64,000 nt of DNA from Udeniomyces pyricola. Taxonomy: Eukaryota; Basidiomycota; Tremellomycetes; Cystofilobasidiales; Mrakiaceae. The notes below the pieces were generated by a model. That model was not told where the DNA came from. It ran no database searches and was given only the letters and a program-made list of their open reading frames with translations. The DNA lies in the NCBI GenBank assembly GCA_039545295.1, contig BCIK01000009.1:829859-893858 (forward strand). Reading direction: 5' to 3'. This document shows positions 12,765-24,190 of this stretch, in pieces. Both the position numbers and the translations under genes were made by a program. How positions within the stretch are numbered: the first letter of the stretch is position 1; each line of letters opens with the position of its first letter.

Positions 12765-14296
12765 CTAACTATCCTCCTCATCTTCCTCTCCTACCTGAGA
12801 CCTCACCTCTATGACGAAATCCTCATCATCGTCGTCCCCGAGCGTCTCCAAATAACTCATCATCGAATCCTCCGCGTCCGCCTCGCCGCCTCCACCTCCT
12901 CCACCCGACATCTCGACCGGTAACCCTACCGACGTCGACACCGCAACACCATCACTACCACCATTTCCGAACCGGACTTCCAATTCCGCCTGAGTTTGGA
13001 TTCCTAACGGGGGTGAGAGCGACCCCTCGCGTCGCCCGACCTCAAAGCTCGGCGTCGACAAGGGGCAGCCACTCATGACGTCCGGTTGCGAATCCAACCC
13101 AAACGCCGCCTCGTGATCTCTGAGCTCCCATTGAGTCTGAATGCCGAGTGTCGAACTAGGTGAGTGAGGTAAAGATGATGGGGGGCTATGGGAGTGAGCT
13201 GGAGAGAGAGTTGGGTCGACTGGGGGGAAGGTGATTGGTTGAACTATAGCGAGGGGAGCAGTCGAAAATGACTCGGTCGGGGTAGCCATCGACGTTTCCA
13301 CAGACGTCTCATTGGATTCCCCTTTTCGACTTGACTCTTGATGAGACACAGCAGTTGAATCGTTCCCTCCCTCGCTGTCTGCGGTAGACCTTCCACCGAA
13401 ACCAAAGTTGAACCGCATCGCATCTCCGACGATACCTCCAAAGATCGATTTCCGTTTCGACGACGTCAGAGGGAACGCTCCTGTGCCTGCCGAGAGCCGG
13501 GGGACTTTTCGGGAGACATCGCTCGGGCTGGTGAGGGATGTGTTGGGGGAGGTGGTGATGGAGGTATCAGGAGACTGTTTGGGTCGAGGCTCGTTGGGCG
13601 ATGCGTCAGAGACAGGAGATAAGAATGTTTGTGGCGAGTTTGGAGCTGTCGAAGGAGCTGGCACGGCTGTAGCGGGCATCGTACGGGCAGAAGCTAACGG
13701 TTTAACCTGCACTGAGATTGAAGAAATGGAGGAGCTTGGGGGCGACGGGTGAGGAGGATGGGATGGCGAAGAATGAGATGGGCCAGCCGACGCGTCGGCG
13801 CCACCGGACTTGGGCGATGAGACAGACGGTTGGGTTTGAGAGTTGGATGAGTTGGTTCCTAACGATGAGCGCTGAAGAGACGAGGAGGTCGATTGAGAAA
13901 GACCTAGTGGAGTACCTGTAATTTAGAGGCGAAAATGCACATAACGTAGTGAAAGTAGAGAGCACCACCAGCAGCAGCAGCAGCAGGACGCGTCCAACCC
14001 AAGATTAGCGTGTACTCGGGAGTCCTCTTTAAAGCGCATAGCTCACCCAAACCACTTAAAGTAAGGCAATCATGGAGGACTGTCTGCATGAGGTGACAAC
14101 ACTCACCTCCAAGTACGACGCCTTCATTGGGCCGGGCAAACCATTGGCCCTCACGTCGTTCAAACGTAAAGTCGGCCGGATCGACGCGCGCCCGTCCCGA
14201 GGTCGCGTGGTCAAACTGGACGTGGGATCGAAGATCTCCGAGCGAGGCAAACGTGAGGGTGCAGGATCCCCATTGACAGATACGGAGGATGGTCAT
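12765..14296 (-). CDS. uncharacterised, largely disordered protein with one N-terminal C2H2 finger
   Basis: Two exons. Exon 1 (14296-14107, ATG at 14294-14296) encodes MTILRICQWGSCTLTF, continuing SLGDLRSHVQFDH, a single C-x4-C-x12-H-x4-H zinc-finger pattern within the first 30 residues. After a donor (GTGAGT, 14101-14106) exon 2 starts at about 13915 and runs open to the TGA at 12765. It is rich in Ser, Pro, Thr and Asn, with an island KRKSIFGGIVGDAMRFNFGF (about 13390-13450) that looks like a folded or binding element. The motif LGIQTQxEL occurs twice (about 13148 and 13007), and the tail is acidic (YLETLGDDDDEDFVIEV). One C2H2 finger alone rarely gives DNA specificity, so a protein- or RNA-binding role is as likely. 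Family not recognised. Confidence 0.7.
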
Positions 14297-14666
14297 CGTG
14301 ACTAGGGTACAGTCGTGGCGCCTAGCGGAAGGTGGCGGACGGACGCGAATGAGGCTGGGAAAGATGTAGAGTTGAGGACAGTGTCGACGCGTGTCGAGAA
14401 TCATGAAACCAGAAAGAGACGATTTCGTCTCCATACCGGATCGGGCTGTGCTAGTTTTATTCCTTGATCGATGATCTCTTATGCTATCTGAACCACTCTG
14501 AACTAGACATACTAGTTCGATAGACTAGTCGAGGCAACCTAACCTCGTTGAAGATATTCAACCGATCATAGCTCAAATATCATGGTATCGCAAGTTTCTT
14601 CCAGTATGGATTAGCCAAAGTACGTACACACCGGCGCGGCTCGACCGGAACATGCCAGCTGAGACA
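14297..14666. other. intergenic region upstream of the C2H2 gene
   Basis: No gene seen. It must contain the promoter of the minus-strand C2H2 gene and the 3' end of the possible micro-gene. Several CTAGT-type words (14450-14530) give weak local symmetry only. Confidence 0.4.
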
Positions 14667-15131
14667 CTAGTTTTTAGGTTGCCTCTGACCCCTGACAGCG
14701 TACTGTGATCATGTGCCGAAAGAAAACAAAGCGGAAAAGATTGGACAGAAGAAGAAGAAAAAAGAAAAGATTAAACAGTCATATCATGTCAGTCAGTAAG
14801 GCCAGTTAGGAAAAGAACAAGACGACGAGCCAACCTCAACGAGAAACGCACCTCTCTCGAGTAATCTTCGTCAGACTCGATCTGAACATTTGCAGGTCCC
14901 GTGATGGGCACGAGTGAGTCTTCCTTCTCATTGGAGAGGACAAGTCGTCCAGTCGCCGCTGCGTTTCGCATATCCTAGAAAGAACAGATTGGAGATGAGC
15001 GGGTGGCTTCAGTGTCGAACCTTCGTGAAACCCACCGCTGAGAGCAATTCGTCTCCCTCGCCAGGATAAAGCTCGATCTGTTCAAGTCGCCGTGTGCCAC
15101 CGAAAAGGCATGCTGGCTGCCTCCGATGCAT
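14667..15131 (-). CDS. possible small three-exon gene, 84 residues, unrecognised
   Basis: Three exon-like blocks on the minus strand join without breaking frame. Exon 1 is 15131-15036 (ATG, 96 nt, MHRRQPACLFGGTRRLEQIE and on to GDELLSA). Exon 2 is 14974-14852 (123 nt, DMRNAAATGRLVLSNEKEDS then VPITGPANVQIESDEDYSRE). A last exon begins near 14702 (YAVRGQRQPKN, TAG at 14667-14669). Donors are GTGGGT and GTGCGT, acceptors CTAG and CACAG, and both introns are phase 0. The length and coding look of the two main blocks argue for a real gene, or a fragment of one. I do not recognise the protein. It could equally be the remnant of a larger gene whose ends are lost. It lies 88 nt from a strong inverted repeat. 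Confidence 0.42.
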
Positions 15132-15219
15132 TTTCACCCACGCATGCACCTCTCTTGTTTCTCTCTTATGAAGAGAGAGGAGATAAATGATTGATGTAAC
15201 TCTTGGGAGATAAAGGTGA

Positions 15220-15384
15220 CATGGCAAGAAATGACAGCTAGGCACCAAGGCTTAAGCCTATCGAAAGAGGTTGAACAAGCGTCAGACAAGCCTCGGTCAA
15301 GCATTGATCAAGCCTCACCCCGCGCTGGACAAGGCTGAAAGAGACTCGGAAAGCCTTGGTGCCTGGCTGCCATTTCTTGCCATG
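15220..15384. repeat. 34-nt near-perfect inverted repeat with 97-nt loop
   Basis: Left arm 15220-15253 and right arm 15351-15384 match in inverted orientation at 32 of 34 positions; both differences are transitions. Arms begin CATGGCAAGAAATG and end CACCAAGGCTT. The loop carries several CAAGCCT/TCAAGC words. The element sits between the 3' end of the Rab gene and the possible micro-gene. It could be a MITE-like remnant or a long hairpin transcript; no target-site duplication was found by eye. A smaller hairpin, TCTCTCTT-ATG-AAGAGAGA, lies just to the left at about 15160-15178. Confidence 0.75.
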
Positions 15385-15588
15385 GAGTCACCCAGCGGAA
15401 GTCATGTGCTGCATGGGCAAATGTACTATGAAACGAGACATACAATCTTGGAGAATGAGTTACAGCCAGTAAGCAGGAACAGATGTAAGGTAGAGGGAGA
15501 GTCAAAAGTTGAAGATGAGGCATGCGGCAAGGATAAGATGCGTAACAAGGTGGCGACGGAAGATGAAGAGAAGGATACCCAGACGCGT

Positions 15589-16729
15589 TCAACAACAACC
15601 TCCTTTCGCGCCCGATGCAGCAGATGATCCCTCGCCTGTTCCATTGGACGACGAAGTAAGCCTGATACCCCCTGATGGCTGCAGATGTCAAGGAGCATAT
15701 TGGTAGCCGCGGTGTTAGACTGTTGAACGAAGGTACACAACTAGCCATACAGAAGATACCGGCATTGACCAACCCTTTTCAGTTCGAGGAGCCCCTTTTG
15801 AATCTTGGCCAGAATCTGTCGAGCCGTCTGATCGAAGGCCTAAATTTGGACAAGTCAAACATGTCAATGTCTTCGTTCGTCCCCTTTGTCGAATGCACCT
15901 CACGAGCATCTAAACTCTGATCAAAGCGAACCTCGTTGATGCCTTGACCCGTCTTAGCGCTTGTCTCGAGGAACAGCAGGCCCTCGCGCCGAGCAAATTC
16001 TTGAGCCTCTTGCCGAGAGACTTCCCGATTTGGATCTGAGGTCGTCGATGTCAATGAAGACGGCGCAGGAGAGGATGTCGAGTCTTGAGGTGGGGAGTCC
16101 GAGGCGGAAGTAGAGGAGGGAGAGTCGTCCGAGGTTGGGCTAGATTCGACTAGGTCGGCCTTGTTGCCGACGAGAATAATGACGACGGATGGATCTGCGT
16201 GGAGCCTCAAGTCTGCGAGCCATGATGGCACTTTATTCATACATGGACCGAGCATCAGGTCAGGTCTCAGGCAAGGTTCAGCAGACAGACACTCGGAGGA
16301 GGCGAAAGGACCGACCTTCAGTGAACGACCTCTTACTTGTGACATCATACACAAGCAAGGCTCCCGCAGCTCCTCTATCTAGTGGGACAAGACAGAACGT
16401 GTTTTGAGGGTGATGTGGGTAAGGTCAGTCTGGCAAAAGAATCTTTGCACTGGCAAGAGTGACGACAACGTACAGTACCCCGCGGTGATTGATCTAAAGG
16501 AGGGGGTTCCAGCAACGTCCCAAATCTGGGTCTTGACGACCGCCTGGGCCTGGGTATCATCCTCGGGAGCGATCCGAATGAGCTTGGAGCCGAATTCGAC
16601 GCCTATAGTGGGCTCCGACGTCTTGAGGAAGCGCTGTTCGGTAAGTTGAGTCAGGATCGAGGTCTTGCCGGTCGAGGCCTCGCCAACGATGACGAACTTC
16701 ATGATGTAGTCCCAGGACTGTGAGCTCAT
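15589..16729 (-). CDS. atypical Rab-family small GTPase (nearest Rab4/Rab2 group)
   Basis: Membrane-traffic GTPase of the Rab family. From the ATG at 16727-16729 the protein begins MSSQSWDYIMKFVIVG, with P-loop GEASTGKT, switch I TSEPTIGVEF, and the G3 box WDVAGTPSFRS. The usual catalytic Gln of DTAGQE is Thr. The next exons give YRGAAGALLVYDVT and VIILVGNKADL (G4 NKxD). A Ser/Thr/Pro-rich insertion of roughly 30 residues (about 16040-16150) follows, then REVSRQEAQEFARREGL and the G5 box ETSAKT. Exon 15839-15774 continues AFDQTARQILAKIQKGLLEL; the last exon (15678-15589) gives PSGGIRLTSSSNGTGEG and ends GGCC-stop, a double-Cys geranylgeranylation signal. At least five introns. The exact Rab subfamily is uncertain because of the altered G3 box. 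The promoter is shared with the carrier-like gene. Confidence 0.9.
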
Positions 16730-16913
16730 GGTGGTAGATACAGGCTAAAAGATTTGACAGCGAGGAGCGGTATGAGGGAACAGATGATGGCTGATAGGGG
16801 AGCGGGGGCTGTACTATGAGGACGAGCGCGATGATCAAGCTATCAAGGTTAGGCGAGACAAGTCGCGTTCAGGTGGTTGGAAGGTTCCCAAAGGCTCTCG
16901 GCGAAATGAAGAC

Positions 16914-16961
16914 GACACGTGTTCACGTGTCGGCCGGCGCCAAGCGCATACTACTTGGCGC
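16914..16961. promoter_or_regulatory. two palindromic elements in the divergent Rab/carrier promoter
   Basis: GACACGTG-tt-CACGTGTC (16914-16931) is a perfect 18-nt palindrome holding two CACGTG E-boxes. Six nt further, GCGCCAAG (16937-16944) and CTTGGCGC (16954-16961) form an inverted repeat with a 9-nt spacer. Both lie in the roughly 400 nt between the start codons of two divergent genes, so dimeric bHLH-type and E2F-like factors are plausible binders (inference). Confidence 0.6.
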
Positions 16962-17135
16962 ATACATTCCCAGCTGCAAGACGTGAGTTCCAAGTCCCCT
17001 AGTGCTGACGTCTATATTCGACTCTGCAGGCCTGCTTAACCTTTTCTTCCCCATCCTTCTTTCGCTCAGGTCCGACTCTTCTTGCGACCTCGACGACTTA
17101 GCTCTCGCACTTTTTCTTGCCCTGCCCTGGCGTCG

Positions 17136-19214
17136 ATGCACCTAGCCCTTCCCTGGTCGTCATCCAAACCTGACCAGCAGCCTCTAATTGCATCTACGCC
17201 TGCCTCTTCCGCCTCGCGACGTCCCCCATCGTCTCAAGATGGTGGCCCTCCCACCAAAGTGGTAGCTCCTCAGACTGCGGGGAGTGCCTTTCTTGCATCC
17301 TTTAGTAGGACCATTCTGTTTCTCGTCGGTATGATGCTCAAACGGCCAAGCCGAATCTTTCGACCGTCCAAAGGTCCGTCCAATGGAACGCGCTTCGGTC
17401 TTATCACCATTCTCTCCTCAGTTCTTTTATTTGTTGATATAGCTCACGCGCGCAGGATCACGTGCTCATTCCATGTCTTGATATTGCGTATGACGTCTGG
17501 CCTCGTTCAGTATCGACCTTTGCCTTTCTCAAGGCCCTGGCTAAGCGAGACGGCCACTCCTTCTCCCCTTCGGGACTGTGGCATTTGCTTCGCACCTATG
17601 GCGTAAGCATTAACGCTCTCTGGCTCTTTCTTTGCCGACACTGCTTCCTCAGGAATCTCAGATAACTAACCATCAAACCAATTTGCGTGTGCCTCTACAG
17701 CCATGGTCACTCGTACTTCCAATGGTCCCTCTCGTTATCACCAACACAGTCTTGACGACGCTTCTCTTCTCGAGTCAATCCCTCTTCTCGTCTTTCCTTT
17801 CTCACCGCCCATTCTTTCGACGCAAGCTTCCTCCTTCAGACGAATCTTCTCCATCATCTCCCGGTGAAACCCCGGACTCAAATTTCGACTTCTCATCATC
17901 ATCATCCTCAACATCATCCACACCGTCGTTTCTATCCAAGACGATCTACCACCACAACGCACATGAGACGATCCACCCCACCTTGCTTGCAGGACTCGCC
18001 GGAGCCGGAGCCGGGATTGCCCAGTCGACCCTCGCCTTGCCCGTCCAGAAGCTCGTGCGATTTCTCTCTCGGATCATCTCGGGCACTCCCCTCAATTTGA
18101 CGACCGCATCAGTCGCTACGAACCCTTCAGCTGCTGCTGCCGCCCTCGCCATGAACCCTCCGCCCGTTACATCTTCTCCTCTACCAGCCCTCTCAATCCC
18201 TCGGTCCGCTTCTTCCACCGTGAAAGCTTCCACCAACCCTTTCAATTTCCACCCTTCCCTTGTGGGATCCTTCAAATCTCGTCAAGACACCCTTGCCTGG
18301 CTTCGAGAGTTGCGTTCATCCGGTATCGCTGGTTCGTCCGGCGTTGCGTCGGGTCTCGAATGGCGAGGTCTCGGCAAGCTCGGATTCGAAGGCTGGCGTT
18401 GGGGTGCCTGCAAAGATGCTGTTGCCTATGGTCTCTTCTTCGCAACATTTGATACGTCGCGTCGGGTGGCATTGCGTCTTCGGGAATTGGTTGAACGGTT
18501 CCAAGGATCCCCCCTCGAACGTGTCGACGAGACGAACGCAGTCGTCCATCCTCGTGCCTTTTTTGGATTGGATAGGGAACGACCGGGCGAGGATGAGGAA
18601 GATTACGAAGAGGGGGCATTGGGGAGGAAGGGAACGAAAGCAGGCCGACTGTCACAAGCCACTCTCTTAGTCTTGGGTGGCATCACCGCCGGGACGCTTT
18701 TCCAACTGTCTGCACGTCCTTTCGATGCGACGCTGGCTTTGCTTCGATCGCCTCTCCATTCACCCTCATCTAACCCAGCGACCCGTTCAGCTGCTCGAGC
18801 GTACATCTGGAACCACCTCCGACATCCTCGCGACGCGAGCCTGCGAAACCCCAAGTATCGACATGCGAGTCTCATGAAAGCGCCTCTGCCAGCGCTCCCG
18901 CTCATCGTCAAGACCTGGCGGGAAAAGGGGCCGAGTTTCTTCTTTGGGCCCCAGAAGGGAGAAGGAGTTGTGGTTGGTGGACTCGCCAAACGCGTTGGGT
19001 GGAAATTGGTGGCGCTTGGACCGTGGGGAGTCGGGTTTCTCATGTTCGCTTGGTGAGTGCATAACAAACGGCTCTCACGCGTTTCCGGAACGGACGTGAA
19101 CGGCTAATGAATTTGACATGACGGAACCTCTTGCTTCTGCCATTTTTTTTTGATTATTTTTTTGATTACGTGTGGATCGTCTGTTTTGCATACAGGGTTG
19201 GAGGAGAAGTTTGA
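17136..19214 (+). CDS. divergent mitochondrial-carrier-like membrane protein
   Basis: ATG at 17136 (MHLALPWSSSKPDQQ). Exons include DHVLIPCLDIAYDVWPRSVS (about 17458-17600), a long exon from about 17700, and a short last exon (19196-19214) giving VGGEV-stop. Hydrophobic segments such as PWSLVLPMVPLVITNTVLTT and LLAGLAGAGAGIAQSTLALP look membrane-embedded. LALPVQKLVRFL and LSARPFDATLALLR resemble degenerate PX[DE]xx[KR] carrier signatures, and WRWGACKDAVAYGLFFATFD fits the even-helix pattern GxxxRxxxxxxxxFxxYE/D. A Ser-rich loop (about 17840-17930) and an acidic loop (18580-18640) interrupt the core. The family call (SLC25-like, inner or outer mitochondrial membrane, perhaps Ugo1-like) is inferred from pattern; the substrate is unknown. 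It diverges from the Rab gene. Confidence 0.6.
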
Positions 19215-19463
19215 TGTATGTTTACTTGTTGCGTGAATCGATTGATCGCAGGCGAGAGCGCTGAGAAAGGAAATGAGAACAAGACGTGCATGGTATCGTC
19301 AAAAATTAAAAATAGAGCGAATACGAAAGGAGAATCCGGCGCCATATAGATTATGGGCAAAGAAGGGGGAACAGAAGAAAAGAAGAACATGTTCCGAAAG
19401 AAGGTAGGTATGGGTGGGAGGGGGTCAAGGCGGTGTGAGGATCGGAAGTGAGGAAGAGAGCAT

Positions 19464-21584
<2,121 letters not shown>

Positions 21585-22070
21585 AAACCTCTTTGAAAAA
21601 CCAAAGAACAATATACCTTGCCCTCTTCCCATCTTCCTGTCTCCCTTTCTTGTATGCGCGCATGCGTGCACCCTTTATACTGCTACCCCCTTCGTTTTTT
21701 GCTTCTCTTACTTTTTCATCCGCCTTCGCGTGATATCTTTCCCGGTTCTTTTGTTATTATAATGATGCAATGGAAAGCCTTGACTTTGAATGACGCTGCT
21801 GTGAGATCCCTTACGACTGAACCCGACAATGAGATCCGATCTGGATATTATCATCGTACAACATGATCAACAATGAAATCGAAAGGGCTAGGTGAATGTG
21901 ATATATACAAAAATACTGAAGCAGCTGTCTGCAGCTGTGCATATGAATCATCTGCAGCGTCCCGGATCGAATATCGAATATCGACCATCTTGCGCCGCAC
22001 CGACGCGCCCCCCGACGACCACCACAGATTTACCTTGCGTCCGTCCCGTCTCTGTCATCTCATCCCCTCG
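21585..22070. other. H4 3' UTR and spacer
   Basis: No gene seen. Pyrimidine-rich H4 3' UTR to about 21770, then ordinary sequence leading to the small ORF at 22071. Confidence 0.45.
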
Positions 22071-22331
22071 ATGGATTCGAAACTTGAACGCTGCAAGACC
22101 CTCCTCGCCACCGCCGAGGACAAGATCGATCGTCTTCAAGCTTAGGCCGTCATGGCTGAGGACGAGATCATCCGCGTCTCAGCGCGAGCTATCAAATCCG
22201 ACGGCGTCTGGATGAAAGCTCGGGGCAGGGCTGATCTCTTGCTGGCTAGAAGACAAGTGGAGTTAGAAACTGTACAAGCGACGTTAGCGGAGTTACTAGA
22301 TCCGTCCAAATGGAGCTTGAAGTATGACTGA
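22071..22331 (+). pseudogene. small ORF pair split by an in-frame TAG; unrecognised
   Basis: From the ATG at 22071, 24 codons (MDSKLERCKTLLATAEDKID and on to RLQA) end in TAG at 22143-22145. The same frame then continues for 61 codons (AVMAEDEIIRVSARAIKSDG through LETVQATLAELLDPSKWSLK) to TGA at 22329-22331. Both halves have similar helix-forming, charged composition, as of one short coiled-coil protein of about 86 residues. No spliceable intron spans the TAG. Possibilities: a pseudogene with a nonsense change, a sequencing error, stop-codon readthrough, or a real 59-residue protein starting at the ATG at 22152 with an upstream in-frame mini-ORF. Protein not recognised. Confidence 0.4.
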
Positions 22332-22938
22332 CCAAAGATGAGGGATCATTTCAGGGGTGCATGATGAGATGGATAAGATGATTGTCGGATTGGGTGCTCG
22401 GGGGCCGGTTATCGATGTAATGATCAGGTGTTCCAGGCTAGATACCATGCGAATGTATTGGGTGTGCTTGATCAGTTCGTCATGCCGTCGATTGGACGAA
22501 GAGAAGATTTGGTGCATGCAGTACGTGCTAGCTGATCTTGGGTCGAAGGAGAAAATGGCTTGTGATTGCCGTATAAAGGGCTGGGGTCCAGAGTCCGATG
22601 TGATGCCTCTGATCCTTCAGCGCTTCAGCAGTCATTACGCGCTGAGTATCAGGGCTGATATGTGTGTTACACTCGTGGGTATACGTTGAGAACATAGACG
22701 TGTGTCTGATTTGACGATTGACCATTGAATTACTGAATATCTATTGGTGATTATATTCTGACGTTCAACGGATAAACCCGAGGCCCGAATTCTCCACTTC
22801 CGTTCAACTTCCACTCTCTCTAGTCTTGTCATCACCTTGCCCGGTTATCCCCCCCCCCCTCCCTCCCTTTCCTCCTTGTCAACTCTCTTCGCAACTACAC
22901 ATACCTACTGTCCAGCTTCTTTGTCCACTCACAACGCC
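22332..22938. other. spacer and 5' region of the next gene
   Basis: A 100-codon open frame (22361-22689) without recognisable domain is not supported as a gene. A C tract lies at 22849-22859, followed by a pyrimidine-rich leader before the ATG at 22939. Confidence 0.4.
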
Positions 22939-23555
22939 ATGTCGGACTCAAATGTATCCACTTTGCCCGAACCGCTCGCGCTTCCTGCGCCCCCTTCTGC
23001 TGACAATCAAGGCTCATCGTCTTCGACCACGGCTTCGACACCAACGCAAATGCTCGATGTTTCCGACCCCAATTCAAGCATACAGCTCGATGCTCTCGGT
23101 CCGATGATCGTCAACTCCGATGGAACGCTGTCACGGGTACGTGGCGACCGTCGTTTGAGGCTTACTAGGCAACTCGCACTTTCGTAGGCCGTTCAACATT
23201 GTGCCACCGATGCATACTGACCCGCAGACTTGGCTGTGAATTATTAATATTTTGCCCGATCGATCATTGACAACTCCTGCAAATCTGATGACATCATCTT
23301 CCTTATCTGACTGCAGATCAACAATTGGGCCGAATTGACTGAGATCGAAAGACAGAGGGTCTTGCGTCTACTTGTCAAGAAGCGAAACATGTAAGGAACT
23401 TTCAACCCTTACACAGGTCGTCTTTCCTTGCTTCGGCACATCGAGATAAATGAAGCTGACCACCTGTTCGACTACTTATGTTCGTCAGTGCTCGTCTGGC
23501 AGCTCAACCCAAAGAAGAAGGCGAGGCGTCGCTATCGACGGCAGCCTCGAGCTAG
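22939..23555 (+). CDS. short conserved-looking fungal protein of unknown function
   Basis: Three exons. Exon 1 (ATG 22939) encodes a Ser/Pro-rich start, then SSIQLDALGPMIVNSDGTLS. The second exon gives INNWAELTEIERQRVLRLLV followed by KKRN, and the third IARLAAQPKEEGEASLSTAA with TAG at 23553-23555. The pattern LGPMxVNxDGTxSRIxNWxxMTExERxxVLRxLxKRN occurs, from memory, in short fungal proteins without assigned function, so the family seems genuine although I cannot name it. The helical, basic second exon could bind a partner or nucleic acid; no catalytic residues seen. About 110 residues. Splice sites (GTACGT, GTAAGG donors; GCAG, TCAG acceptors) are standard. Confidence 0.75.
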
Positions 23556-24190
23556 CGAAGTCGGCAGCTTGCCTGTCCATCGTCAATCGATTCGAATTCG
23601 AATAGAACTGATGAACATGTCTTATCTTGGTTGAAACGTCCTTCCATATCAACGTGAGGTCTGTGGTCTTTGACCCATGCGTCGCCGACAAACCGTGATT
23701 CTGATTTGCTCGTGAGGTCTCGCGAACTTGACGTGGTGTATGTAATCAGTTGCCTGCGCACGCCGCGATCTCCAGCTGCTTTTCAGAATACGTACAACTG
23801 AAGCCCAACGCAGGCTGCATACATCTTGCAGGCGCACGAACATTTCCTTGTCGTCGACTATATGGTGAATCGTCGGACGTAAGATCGCACCATGCGAATG
23901 TTCTGACCATATTGAAGCGATATGTATCTATATATATATCTATATATATCTATATATATATGAGCCACTTGGACATGCGTCACGTATATGGGCGTGGACG
24001 GATTGACGTTGGTACGTTGGCATCCATTCGATCTGATCGATATAATCCTCAACAACCTCTCGCAGCAGCTGCATCCTCCGCACGCAGACCACAATCCTTG
24101 GCCCTCACCACCATCCGCCATCTGCCATCTGCCTAACCCTCCTCATTCCACTCACCCACTCGTCACTTCGTGATCTGCGACCCTATCCCC
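23556..24190. other. intergenic region with a (TA)n/TATC microsatellite
   Basis: No gene seen. At about 23921-23963 a run of TATATATC units forms a microsatellite and possible DNA-unwinding or promoter element. A C/A-rich leader precedes the ATG at 24191. Confidence 0.5.

Noticed and set aside
22361..22689. 110-codon plus-strand open frame
   Set aside because: No recognisable motif, no start or splice support, and it lies in a spacer.
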